This document shows positions 8,445-16,743 of a DNA stretch of 64,000 nt, piece by piece. The stretch's first letter is position 1, and the number at the start of each line of letters is the position of its first letter. The notes under the pieces are model-generated. The model saw nothing but the letters and a program-made list of their open reading frames with translations. It was not told the DNA's origin and did not search any database. Source of the DNA: Nitrospiraceae bacterium (GTDB taxonomy: Bacteria; Nitrospirota; Thermodesulfovibrionia; Thermodesulfovibrionales; UBA6898); the NCBI GenBank assembly GCA_020347665.1, contig CP070737.1, positions 458,158 to 522,157 of the forward strand. The letters are read 5' to 3'. Position numbers and translations under genes: made by a program.

Positions 8445-8963
8445 ATGCCAAAGAATAAACCTGATATCAAAGAGATCGTATCCCGGCGGATTGAGTTATT
8501 CAAGAGAAAACCTGAGTCTGCGATCTACCGGCCACATGTTTCTTCGAGGCATATTAAAAATTTGTATACCGAGACGAAGGTCCGTGATCATATCGTAAAG
8601 GCTGATTATGCCGAACCAGCAGGTGGAGACAACAGGGCTCCCAACCCGATTGAGCTTTTACTGGCGGCATTTGCTGCCTGTATCGAGAGCGCCTTTTACG
8701 AATTTGCACTCTGTGAAGGGTTCACGGTAAACGGACTGTCTGTTGATGTTGAAGGCACCCTGGACCTGAGAGGCCTTTTTATGATAGATGAGAGTATTCC
8801 GGCAGGATTCACAAATCTAAAGTATTCCTTCATGGTCGAATCGCCTGACCATGAAGATAAGCTCCGGGATTTGGCGGAAAGAGTTATATTCCATTGCCCG
8901 GTCGTGGACAGCCTCGTAAGGCGGGTACCGGTAGCTGGAGAGATTACGATCCGCAAACAGTAA
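8445..8963 (+). CDS. OsmC/Ohr family protein
   Basis: OsmC-fold protein of 172 residues. The two conserved Cys of the family are present: C79 in FAACIES and C151 in FHCPVVDSL. The segment NPIELLLAAFAAC is the hallmark central helix. Related proteins reduce organic hydroperoxides with a thiol, though many OsmC proteins have no proven substrate. The start has a strong ribosome binding site (GGAGAAAGGA). It is divergent from the CobW-family gene; the 118-bp spacer contains an inverted repeat GTATT-GT-AATAC at 8356-8367 that might be an operator. Confidence 0.85.
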   Translation: MPKNKPDIKEIVSRRIELFKRKPESAIYRPHVSSRHIKNLYTETKVRDHIVKADYAEPAGGDNRAPNPIELLLAAFAACIESAFYEFALCEGFTVNGLSVDVEGTLDLRGLFMIDESIPAGFTNLKYSFMVESPDHEDKLRDLAERVIFHCPVVDSLVRRVPVAGEITIRKQ

Positions 8964-9067
8964 GCGTCACATGGAATTTCATTCTTTCAGAAAGGGATAA
9001 GGTTTGTGCATTTTTACTCGCTCACGAATGCCGAGATCATCATCGATAGAGTAAAAAATTTGGACAT

Positions 9068-9096
9068 CCGATAAATGCTGTGGTATGTATTATCGG
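9068..9096. promoter_or_regulatory. Inverted repeat upstream of the methyltransferase operon
   Basis: CCGATAA (9068-9074) and TTATCGG (9090-9096) form a perfect 7-bp inverted repeat with a 15-base gap, just upstream of the operon promoter. No T-run follows on the + strand, so an operator is as likely as a terminator for the OsmC gene. Confidence 0.4.
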
Positions 9097-9123
9097 TCAG
9101 AAATTATTAATGTAATTAATGGG

Positions 9124-9151
9124 TTGTTTTTATTTGCTTATAGCTTATAAT
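9124..9151 (+). promoter_or_regulatory. Probable promoter of the methyltransferase/CoM operon
   Basis: A perfect -10 box TATAAT (9146-9151) is preceded 16 bases earlier by TTGTTT (9124-9129). Transcription from about 9158 would give a leader of some 90 bases, beginning with the GGGGTCAGG motif at 9160-9168, before the first gene at 9247. Confidence 0.5.
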
Positions 9152-9246
9152 ATTAATGCGGGGTCAGGTAAACGAGAAAGACGATTGTGCTGTCTCATTC
9201 AGATGTCTGGGTATTTTTTTATATTTCATAAAAGGAGGGTGCATTT

Positions 9247-10290
9247 ATGTCCATGACACCAAGAGAAACAATTCTGAAGGCCTTTGCAATGGAGAAGCCG
9301 GAACGGATTCCAGTAACGCTTTTTGGAGGTGGAATGTGGTCTATTAAAGACTATGGTACCTCGTTCGAGGAACTCTCCGGAAATGTCGACAAGATGGTTG
9401 ATATGTGTGTTACTGAGGCCGAAAAAATCAGAAGTGATGTAGTGTATGTTGGATCGGGATACAACAATTTTCATGCCGTTGCTATCGGAAAAAATCTTGG
9501 TGCTGACATTAAGTATCGTGAAATCGGTGCCCCGGACCTGACCACTCACTTTGTCAACGCAGAAGAAGATATAGACAAGCTCACTATAGCTGATATCCAT
9601 AACCATCCTGTGGTAAAAACAGTTGCTGAAGCTACCCTGAAAGTGAAAGAAAGGATTGGCGATACCTATCTTGTTACTATGACCTGCTGGGGGCCGTTCA
9701 CGCTGGCTGCCCGTTGTGTCGGTGAAGAACAGTTCATGAAATATACCTTTAAAAAACCGGCATTTGTAGAAAGAATGATTGATTTTTGCGCTGACCTCTT
9801 GATCGCCTTATACGAGCCTCTGGTACATGCCGGCTTAGAGGTCTTAAGCATTGCAGATCCGACTGCTTCCGGAGATTTAATCAATCCAAAACAGATGGAA
9901 CGGTTTGCAGTGCCTCCTCTGAAGAAAATGAGCGACTGGGCCCGCATGAAAAATGCCCACACCATTCTTCATATCTGCGGAGACACGAGCGACCGTATTG
10001 AACTCTTTCCAGCTACAGGATGCTCTACCATATTTTTTGACCAGAAAGTGGATATAGCAGGAGCCAAAGAGATTCTGAAGGAAAAAATGTGTTTTGGCGG
10101 TAATATTGCTCCTGTTCATGTACTGCTCGAAAAAACACCGACAGAAGTGGAAACTGAGTGCAAAGAGGTAATACAGAAAGCAGGAAAAGACGGGGGGTTT
10201 GTCTTGGTGCCGGGGTGCGATATTCCACCCACGATACCATATGAGAATATACGAACATTCCATGATGTGGCGTTGAACTGGAAATACTGA
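9247..10290 (+). CDS. MtaA-like methylcobamide methyltransferase (URO-D family), copy 1
   Basis: TIM-barrel protein of the uroporphyrinogen decarboxylase superfamily, methyltransferase branch. The zinc ligands of methylcobamide:coenzyme M methyltransferases are all present with normal spacing: H242 and C244 in LHICGDT and C324 in PGCDIPP. A true heme-pathway decarboxylase would lack this set. In the known family zinc activates the thiol that accepts a methyl group from a corrinoid protein; other relatives demethylate aryl methyl ethers. The start has a strong AAAGGAGG site. It is the first gene of the operon, with a corrinoid protein, MtrH-like protein and CoM biosynthesis genes downstream, so CoM is the favoured thiol; a demethylase role is the alternative. 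Confidence 0.85.
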   Translation: MSMTPRETILKAFAMEKPERIPVTLFGGGMWSIKDYGTSFEELSGNVDKMVDMCVTEAEKIRSDVVYVGSGYNNFHAVAIGKNLGADIKYREIGAPDLTTHFVNAEEDIDKLTIADIHNHPVVKTVAEATLKVKERIGDTYLVTMTCWGPFTLAARCVGEEQFMKYTFKKPAFVERMIDFCADLLIALYEPLVHAGLEVLSIADPTASGDLINPKQMERFAVPPLKKMSDWARMKNAHTILHICGDTSDRIELFPATGCSTIFFDQKVDIAGAKEILKEKMCFGGNIAPVHVLLEKTPTEVETECKEVIQKAGKDGGFVLVPGCDIPPTIPYENIRTFHDVALNWKY

Positions 10291-10351
10291 CAGGAAGGGA
10301 GGTGAAAGAAGAACTGTTTATGGCTAAGACCTTCTACGGGGAGGATCTGAG

Positions 10352-10873
10352 ATGGGAATTCTGGATGTAATAAAAAAACTGCTCGTTTCGGACAGTGATG
10401 ATTCCGGGACAGAGGTGGAGGTAGAAATGGCAGAAGAAAAAAAGATGACGGCTGAGGAAGCTAATGAGTATATGCAAAAGGTAATGGGGTTTGTCCCCAG
10501 GATGTTTAAGATTGTGAACACAGTAACCCCTGATCCGGGCAGGACGTTTGCTGATTTCTATGCGACTATTTTTGGCGACGGCGCACTTTCAAAAAAAGTG
10601 AAGGAACTCATGTTTACTGCAATTGGAGTTTCCTATTGTTCACCCCGCTGCATTATTCATGTGATTCCTGCTATTAATGCCGGAGCAACGACCGGAGAAA
10701 TATTTGAGGCGGTTTCAGTGGGTATGATTGGCGCCGGTTTTGTTCCGGGAGGACCCGGTATCCCCTATGCCTTTGAATACGCGTTGAAGTGTCTTGACAT
10801 TGAAGCAAAGTTCAGAAAAGGGGAGGAATGGGAATACCTGCCGCAGCCGAAATTTGATCGCGGTATTTATTAA
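10352..10873 (+). CDS. Carboxymuconolactone decarboxylase / AhpD-like protein
   Basis: Small all-helical protein of 173 residues. After an acidic N-terminal 30 residues comes a CMD-fold core with the segment YCSPRCIIHVIPAINAGAT, i.e. C-x3-C-x2-H, close to the AhpD redox motif C-x2-C-x3-H but with an extra residue. It is followed by the typical EIFEAVSVGMIGAGF helix. AhpD-type proteins exchange thiols and disulfides, so this one may handle thiol or disulfide chemistry of the operon, for example around CoM; that is inference. It lies 61 bases after the first methyltransferase and 57 before the MtrH-like gene. Confidence 0.75.
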   Translation: MGILDVIKKLLVSDSDDSGTEVEVEMAEEKKMTAEEANEYMQKVMGFVPRMFKIVNTVTPDPGRTFADFYATIFGDGALSKKVKELMFTAIGVSYCSPRCIIHVIPAINAGATTGEIFEAVSVGMIGAGFVPGGPGIPYAFEYALKCLDIEAKFRKGEEWEYLPQPKFDRGIY

Positions 10874-10930
10874 AACCATGAGGGCGTGCCCCAGTGCACG
10901 CCCTTCCCCATTCCATCTGAAGGAGATTTC

Positions 10931-11878
10931 ATGTTTCTCTTCGCAAAAGAACAAAAAGAATATAAGATCAATTCGATAACGGTAGGGGGACAGCCAGGAG
11001 CACATCCTCCTCTTTTGATAGCATCAATGTTTCATAACAAGGATAAGATTTTAAAAGATAGAAAGGGCAATTTTGACAGGGACAGAGCACGAGAGCTGAT
11101 AAAAACTCAGGAGAAGCTTTCTGCGTCAACCGGCATTCCTTCAATGGTAGCAATGGTTGCTAACTCGGCCGAGGAAGCACGGATATATATTGATTTTTTT
11201 CTTGAAACAACGGATATGCCCTTTGGTATTGATATGTGGATGGCTGAAAAAAGGGCACAGGCGACCGAATATGTGGCTCAGTTGGGTGTGCAGAATAAAT
11301 TCCTGTATAACAGCATAACGCCATGGGATAAGGATATTAGTGGTCAGGTGAAGAAATTAAGAGATCTCGGCATACAGCATGTCGTGATCCAGGCTTTTGA
11401 TGATAAGGATCAGACACCCGAAGGAAGGCTGAAATCGCTCGAACAGATACTTTCACAGGGGGCTGATGGTTTTGAGACCATAATAGTTGATACGTCGGTC
11501 ATGAATTTACCTGCAACATCTTTTTCCCTGATCGCAAACAAGATAATTAAAGAAAAGACAGGGCTTCCATGCGGCGGCGCGTATTCAAACGGTACGCATA
11601 TGTGGAAGGCCTCAAAAGAGATCTGGGGTCTTGACGGCTTCAGGACAATGGATGCGGTAGCACAGGCAATGTCATCGGTATTATGGAGTGATTTCAATTT
11701 TTATGGCCCGATTGTGACGGCACCGAGAATTTTTCCGGCTGTTGCCACTGCTCATATACTTCTTTCTACCCTTGTATACCATGAAATCAAGAATATTCCT
11801 GAGAATACTGATCTGCCTATCCGGCGATATTTCTCAGATTTTATAGAAAAGCTTGAAGCAGGAGCCGCGAGAAAGTGA
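10931..11878 (+). CDS. MtrH-family tetrahydropterin/tetrahydrofolate:corrinoid methyltransferase
   Basis: A 315-residue protein of the MtrH family, the subunit that in methanogens moves the methyl group between methyl-tetrahydromethanopterin and the corrinoid of the Mtr complex. Recognisable family segments are GGQPGAHPPLLIASMFH near the start, PFGIDMW, and GLPCGGAYSNGTHMW in the last third. Bacterial relatives (for example MtvA of acetogens) use tetrahydrofolate. I start at 10931, behind GAAGGAGA; an ATG 15 codons upstream overlaps the preceding intergenic hairpin-like sequence. No other Mtr subunit is present, so the partner is most likely the soluble corrinoid protein encoded at 12945. Confidence 0.88.
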   Translation: MFLFAKEQKEYKINSITVGGQPGAHPPLLIASMFHNKDKILKDRKGNFDRDRARELIKTQEKLSASTGIPSMVAMVANSAEEARIYIDFFLETTDMPFGIDMWMAEKRAQATEYVAQLGVQNKFLYNSITPWDKDISGQVKKLRDLGIQHVVIQAFDDKDQTPEGRLKSLEQILSQGADGFETIIVDTSVMNLPATSFSLIANKIIKEKTGLPCGGAYSNGTHMWKASKEIWGLDGFRTMDAVAQAMSSVLWSDFNFYGPIVTAPRIFPAVATAHILLSTLVYHEIKNIPENTDLPIRRYFSDFIEKLEAGAARK

Positions 11879-11906
11879 ATGTGGAGACTTTCGGAAAGGA
11901 GAACAG

Positions 11907-12941
11907 ATGACAGTGGATAACAGTAGCCCCAGACAGAGGATCCTCAATCTTTTTGCTGGCAAAAAGACAGACAGAGTCCCGTGCTTCAGCGGCATGGGCA
12001 ATGTCACTACTGAGGGCCTGAAAAAATTCGGTTATAAATTTGCAGAACTGCATTCAAACGCAAAAATGTTGGCAGATGCTGCTGCATCGACATATAAACT
12101 TTTCGGATTTGAGTGCGGAATTGTACCGTTCGACCTTTGTGTTGAAGCAGAAGCTCTTGGTTGTGAAATCAATGTATATGCACACTCTGATGACATTCTC
12201 TATCCCACCATAAAGAAGAAATTGATCACCAATGAAGAAGAGATGGACATCAGGATCCCATCTGATGTGAGCAACAGAGGACGGATGCCGCTTATGAAAG
12301 ACGCCATACGCCATCTTAAGTCTGACATAGGAGATAACGCTGTGATTGGATCATATGTCCTTGGTCCTTTTACTCTGGCAGGACAGATTATGGAACTCAA
12401 TGATCTTTTGAAGCTATCATTCAAGAAACCGGACAAGGTTGGCAAACTGCTTGACAATCTTTCTGACGTTATTATCAGCGTGGCAAAAGAATATGAGAGT
12501 GCAGGAGTTGATTTCATTACGGTGAGGGAAATGGGAGCAACATCCGACGTGCTCAGTCCCCGGGTATTCAAAAGTCTGATCTTGCCGTATCTTAAAAAAG
12601 TATTCTCTGAATTAAAGTCAGCCAATGTCCTCCATATCTGCGGTAAGACGAATGACATTGCGGTCTTTATGCTTGAGTCCGGGGCAAAGGCTATCAGTGT
12701 TGATCAGAAAAATGACGTCGCAGAGACGAGAAAAAAGATAGGTAGTAATGCCCTGCTATTTGGCAACTATGACCCGTATAATGTGCTTGTTTCAGGTACT
12801 CCTGAACTGGTTCATGAAACAATAAAGAAATGCATTGACAGCGGTGTCAGTGCGGTATGGCCCGGATGCGATATATGGCCGACTGTGCCACCTGATAATT
12901 TTAAGGCAATGATGGATACAGTACAGCAATACAGGAGGTAG
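11907..12941 (+). CDS. MtaA-like methylcobamide methyltransferase (URO-D family), copy 2
   Basis: Second URO-D-fold methyltransferase of the operon, 344 residues, clearly diverged from the copy at 9247. The zinc ligands are again complete: H243 and C245 in LHICGKT, C321 in PGCDIWP. VLGPFTLAGQIM matches the MtaA/MtbA active-site region. The start at 11907 follows AAAGGAGAA; a longer frame into the end of the MtrH gene lacks a ribosome binding site. It sits 28 bases after the MtrH gene and 3 before the corrinoid protein gene, the place usually held by the corrinoid protein's direct partner, so it is the best candidate for the corrinoid:CoM methyltransferase. Confidence 0.87.
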   Translation: MTVDNSSPRQRILNLFAGKKTDRVPCFSGMGNVTTEGLKKFGYKFAELHSNAKMLADAAASTYKLFGFECGIVPFDLCVEAEALGCEINVYAHSDDILYPTIKKKLITNEEEMDIRIPSDVSNRGRMPLMKDAIRHLKSDIGDNAVIGSYVLGPFTLAGQIMELNDLLKLSFKKPDKVGKLLDNLSDVIISVAKEYESAGVDFITVREMGATSDVLSPRVFKSLILPYLKKVFSELKSANVLHICGKTNDIAVFMLESGAKAISVDQKNDVAETRKKIGSNALLFGNYDPYNVLVSGTPELVHETIKKCIDSGVSAVWPGCDIWPTVPPDNFKAMMDTVQQYRR

Positions 12942-12944
12942 GAG

Positions 12945-13637
12945 ATGACAGGCGAAGACAGGAAGCAGGAAATTTTAGAAGCCCTCAAAAATGCGGTTGT
13001 TCAGTATGATGAAGATGCCGCGAAAGAAGCTGCCCAAAAAGCTCTTGATCTTGATATTAATGTGAATGACGCCATATTCAACGGTCTTGTGTCAGGGATG
13101 GAAGAAGTCGGTAGGCTTTTTGAGGCACAGGAGTATTTTGTTCCTGAGTTGTTGATGTGCGCTGACGCTCTCTATGCGGGTCTTGACTTGTTAAAACCCC
13201 ATGCAGAGACTATGGACCTTGGCGTGAAAGGTTCTGTGGTCATAGGTACGGTCGAGGGAGATGTACATGATATCGGAAAAAACATCGTGAAGATGATGTT
13301 CGATGTGGCGGGTTTTACTGTCTATGACCTTGGCCGTGATGTCCCGCTCGACAAATTTGTCGAAGAGCAGCTAAGGACCGATTCTGATCTCGTATGCCTG
13401 TCTGCCATGATGACAACGACTATGGTGGGGATGCAGAAAGTGATAGACAGGCTGAAGGAAAAAAATCCGGACGTGAAGATTATGATCGGCGGCGCGCCTG
13501 TTTCAAAAGAACTTGCAGATAAATGGGGTGCTGACGGCTATGCTGATGATGCTAATAATGCACTCAAGGACGCTATCAACATGATCAGTTCGCTGAAGAA
13601 GATGAAGGAGGATGCCGAGGCTAAAAAGAGTTCATGA
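12945..13637 (+). CDS. Methyltransferase corrinoid protein (MtaC/MtmC/MtbC family)
   Basis: Methyl carrier of the operon. Residues 1-95 are the helical B12-binding-2 cap; the B12-binding Rossmann domain follows, with the base-off/His-on motif EGDVHDIGKN whose H108 ligates cobalt, then the later SAMMTTT and IGGAPVS loops that contact the nucleotide tail. The length of 230 residues is typical. The gene follows the second MtaA-like gene by 3 bases and overlaps the next gene by 4 bases (ATGA), showing tight translational coupling. Confidence 0.95.
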   Translation: MTGEDRKQEILEALKNAVVQYDEDAAKEAAQKALDLDINVNDAIFNGLVSGMEEVGRLFEAQEYFVPELLMCADALYAGLDLLKPHAETMDLGVKGSVVIGTVEGDVHDIGKNIVKMMFDVAGFTVYDLGRDVPLDKFVEEQLRTDSDLVCLSAMMTTTMVGMQKVIDRLKEKNPDVKIMIGGAPVSKELADKWGADGYADDANNALKDAINMISSLKKMKEDAEAKKSS

Positions 13638-14260
13638 ACGAACAGATAGAAAATCGGCTGATTGGTGCTGGCGCCTCAGTTGTCGGATTTGCAGATGTTA
13701 CCGAGATCCTGGATAATAAAATATCACATCTTGAAAAGGCTATCTCGATCGGAATTGACAGAAAACTGAATGAAAATACCATACATATTCTCTGTGGATT
13801 GCAGAAGCAGACTGCCGGTTACCTGAAAGCCCAGGGATTCAAGTATCTCCGGATCCCCCCTGATTCAGACAGAGTAAGCGGAACGTTTATTTCCAGACTG
13901 TATCCTCTTTTTACTCATAAAATAGCTGCTACCTGTTCAGGGATTGGATGGATCGGGAAAAACGGTCTGCTAATAAACCCTGTTTATGGACCACGTCTTT
14001 CGCTCGCAACTGTTCTTACGGATGCGCCGCTGAGGACTGCCCAACCGATTGAATCCGGAAGGTGCGGCGATTGCAGTCTGTGTGTTGACTCATGTCCTTC
14101 AAAGGCAATTACAGGAAACACCTGGAAGAGATGCAATCCCTTTATTGAACTGCTACACCAGGAGGTCTGTATCTCATACAAAAAAAAAAGCAGGCCGGTT
14201 AACGGCAAACCGAATTGCGGACTGTGCATCAACATCTGCCCTTACGGAAGAGATAGATAG
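13634..14260 (+). CDS. QueG-like 2x[4Fe-4S] ferredoxin protein of the methyltransferase operon
   Basis: A 208-residue protein resembling the middle of epoxyqueuosine reductase QueG: GWIGKNGLLINPVYGPRLSLATVLTD-like segment, then CGDC-x2-C-x3-C and, later, CGLC-x2-C-x3-CP cluster motifs. The N-terminal region is shorter than in QueG (about 310-380 residues) and the C-terminal HEAT-type part is missing, so it is unlikely to be the tRNA enzyme. QueG and reductive dehalogenases are corrinoid enzymes; this protein, coupled by a 4-base overlap to the corrinoid protein gene, may pass electrons to the corrinoid or to its activator. That function is inferred from position. Confidence 0.75.
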   Translation: MNEQIENRLIGAGASVVGFADVTEILDNKISHLEKAISIGIDRKLNENTIHILCGLQKQTAGYLKAQGFKYLRIPPDSDRVSGTFISRLYPLFTHKIAATCSGIGWIGKNGLLINPVYGPRLSLATVLTDAPLRTAQPIESGRCGDCSLCVDSCPSKAITGNTWKRCNPFIELLHQEVCISYKKKSRPVNGKPNCGLCINICPYGRDR

Positions 14261-14407
14261 AGAAGAATATGATGTTTGTTCAAGGAACGGTTGCGGAACC
14301 ATACATCCTTCATGGACTTCATGAGATATGAACTCCATTGTATTAAGGCATTAAGGAATTACTGAGTCTGAGATGGTTTTGAAAATGACGATAGTGGAGA
14401 TGTATAT

Positions 14408-16381
14408 ATGAAAAAACATAAGGTAATATTCCAGCCCTCGGGAAGGAGAGGTGAGATAGCAGAAGGGAAAACTCTCCTTGAAGCTGCGCAATCGCTCGGT
14501 GTTGATATTGAAGGGCTCTGCGGAAAAAAGAAGGTCTGCGGTAAATGTAAGGTGAGAATCGAGGAAGGGTATTTTGAAAAAGATAATATTGATTCCGGAA
14601 TGTCTCACCTCTCTCCGGTAACAGAGGATGAATTAAAGCACATCAAACCAGAGGATGGGCCGGGCATACGTCTTGCGTGCACTGCAGAAATCAGTGGCGA
14701 TGTAAAGGTATTCGTTCCAGAACGATCCCGAGCAGGTAAACAGGTCGTACGCAAGGCTGCCAAGGAACTTTCAATCCCGCTTGATCCTGCAGTCAGAAAG
14801 TATAATATTGTATTAAACCAGCCTACCCTGCATGACATGACCACAGGCGACTATGAACGGATTTTGACATTTCTTGAAGAGGATTACGGGCTGAAAGGGC
14901 TTTCTTTTGACTATACGGCGTTAAAGGATCTTCAGGATGTTTTACGAAGAGGCAAATGGAATATATCCGTGACTGTTTGGATGGATCGAGAGATCATCAA
15001 GGTTGAGCCCGGCTTCGTTGAGAACTGTTATGGCCTTGCAGTAGATGTCGGTACCACGACGGTTGTGGGCTATCTGAGCGATTTGACTACAGGCCGTGTC
15101 GTCAATACTGAGTCAATGATGAATCCCCAGGTGCCGTATGGCGAGGACGTTATGTCCCGTATCACCTATGCCATGTCCAATCCTGAGGGGCTTGAAATAA
15201 TGCAGAAGGCTATTATAGACGGCCTGAATCAGATTATTCGCAATGTTGTTTCTGAAATTAAAGATGACGGTCCTGACCCGGGGCATGCTATTGACGATTT
15301 GACCATAGTCTTCAATACGGCAATGCATCACATATTTCTTGGTCTCAACCCTGAGTACATTGGGAGATCCCCTTTTATCCCGGCTGTGCAGGATTCATTG
15401 AACGTAAAGTCGAGAGATATCGGGATACGAATAAATCCGGCGGCTTATGTCCATGTACTTCCCATTGAGGCCGGATTTGTGGGGGCAGATAATGTTGGAG
15501 TCCTTATTGCTGAAGAGCCGTATAACCAGGACGAAATGGTGCTTATCATAGATATCGGAACGAACGGCGAACTCCTCTTGGGCAACCGGAATAAGATATA
15601 TTCTACTTCCTGCGCAACAGGACCTGCCTTTGAAGGTGCGCAGATAAAGTTTGGCATGAGAGCTGCCCCCGGGGCAATTGAGCGGGTGCAAATAGATCCT
15701 GCGACCAAAGATCCATTATATAAGGTGATTGGTAAGGCTGACTGGCATACGCATCTGGAAAAAGTAAACGCAAAAGGCATTTGTGGCTCCGGCATTATTG
15801 AAGTCGTTGCCGAAATGTTCAAGGCGGAAATCATAGACAAAACCGGAAGATTTGCCAAAGATGTCAGGACATCACGTGTACGCAAGGATACAGAAGGAAA
15901 GCCTGAATATGTCCTTGCATGGGCTGAGGAAACATCAATAGGAACTGACATAACAGTAACACAGGGTGATGTGCGTGCCCTTCAGCTGGCGAAAGGTGCC
16001 CTTTATGCCGGTGCCAAGCTGATGATGGAGAAACTGGGCATTACCAAACTTGACAAAGTCTTACTGGCTGGTGCGTTTGGCAGTCATATAAGCAGAGAGG
16101 CATCACTGACACTTGGTATGTTTCCTGATTGTTCTATCAAAAATGTTTGCGCAGTCGGCAATTCTGCTGGAGACGGCGCGCGGATGACATTATTGAATAA
16201 GTCGAAACGAATTGAAGCTGATGAGCGGGCTCGATGGGTCGAATTTCTGGAAATTGCTACAGAGCCGGCATTTGAAAAGCAGTTCATGCAGGCGATGCAT
16301 TTTCCTCATATGAAGGATTCGTTTCCAAATTTAAAATCAATGCTGGCTGAATCAAGCAGCGGTAAAGAAATCAAAGGCTAA
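14408..16381 (+). CDS. RACo-type reductive activator of corrinoid proteins
   Basis: ATP-dependent activator that reduces accidentally oxidised Co(II) back to Co(I). An N-terminal plant-type [2Fe-2S] domain has C38, C44, C47 and C91 (C-x5-C-x2-C...C); a linker leads to the large ASKHA ATPase domain with DVGTTTVVGYL and IIDIGTNGEL phosphate-binding motifs and GAFGSHI near the C-terminus. The length of 657 residues fits RACo; archaeal RamA is a different, two [4Fe-4S] version. A 147-base gap separates it from the preceding gene, and GGAG precedes the start. Presence of this activator shows that the corrinoid protein cycles through Co(I), as methyltransferases require. Confidence 0.92.
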   Translation: MKKHKVIFQPSGRRGEIAEGKTLLEAAQSLGVDIEGLCGKKKVCGKCKVRIEEGYFEKDNIDSGMSHLSPVTEDELKHIKPEDGPGIRLACTAEISGDVKVFVPERSRAGKQVVRKAAKELSIPLDPAVRKYNIVLNQPTLHDMTTGDYERILTFLEEDYGLKGLSFDYTALKDLQDVLRRGKWNISVTVWMDREIIKVEPGFVENCYGLAVDVGTTTVVGYLSDLTTGRVVNTESMMNPQVPYGEDVMSRITYAMSNPEGLEIMQKAIIDGLNQIIRNVVSEIKDDGPDPGHAIDDLTIVFNTAMHHIFLGLNPEYIGRSPFIPAVQDSLNVKSRDIGIRINPAAYVHVLPIEAGFVGADNVGVLIAEEPYNQDEMVLIIDIGTNGELLLGNRNKIYSTSCATGPAFEGAQIKFGMRAAPGAIERVQIDPATKDPLYKVIGKADWHTHLEKVNAKGICGSGIIEVVAEMFKAEIIDKTGRFAKDVRTSRVRKDTEGKPEYVLAWAEETSIGTDITVTQGDVRALQLAKGALYAGAKLMMEKLGITKLDKVLLAGAFGSHISREASLTLGMFPDCSIKNVCAVGNSAGDGARMTLLNKSKRIEADERARWVEFLEIATEPAFEKQFMQAMHFPHMKDSFPNLKSMLAESSSGKEIKG

Positions 16382-16414
16382 ATCTCATATCAGTATGCCG
16401 TACTGTGAGGTCAC

Positions 16415-16726
16415 ATGACTAACGTTACTATTCATCCAGGCATATGCGGATATGTCGTAAGGGTTTCAGCAAGAAAGACAAATGACAAAAAAGTTCTCGT
16501 TTCGATCGATACAGAATGTGAAACGGTTCGGCAGATGATGAATGACATTACAGTGCTCGATATGAAAGAAGCATGTACAGGATATCTTCAAAATCCTGTT
16601 TACCGGTCTGCGGCACGATGTCTCCAGCATGTTGCCTGTCCAGTACCCTCTGGAATTCTGAAGGCACTTGAAGTGGAACTGGAGCTCTGCCTTCCGGAAG
16701 AAGTGAAGATAACGTTTACTGAATAA
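16415..16726 (+). CDS. Small Cys-rich conserved protein (DUF6951-like)
   Basis: A 103-residue protein with seven Cys: HPGICGY, TECE, EACTGY, ARC-x4-AC and, near the end, ELCLP. I recall this pattern as a family of unknown function (DUF6951) found beside corrinoid activators in methyltransferase operons, but could not check it. The conserved Cys could bind a metal or a cofactor. It lies 33 bases after the RACo gene and 17 before the cytochrome b gene, linking the methyl-transfer part with the electron-transfer part of the operon. Confidence 0.65.
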   Translation: MTNVTIHPGICGYVVRVSARKTNDKKVLVSIDTECETVRQMMNDITVLDMKEACTGYLQNPVYRSAARCLQHVACPVPSGILKALEVELELCLPEEVKITFTE

Positions 16727-16743
16727 TAAGGAATCAGCTGAAC

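Noticed and set aside
9877-10263. Long antisense frame of 128 codons over the first MtaA-like gene
   Set aside because: The + strand frame has complete family motifs; the antisense frame is rich in residues expected from mirrored codons and shows no domain.
9247-12941. Heme-pathway uroporphyrinogen decarboxylase (hemE)
   Set aside because: Both proteins have the H-x-C...C zinc site of the methyltransferase branch and sit with corrinoid genes rather than heme genes.
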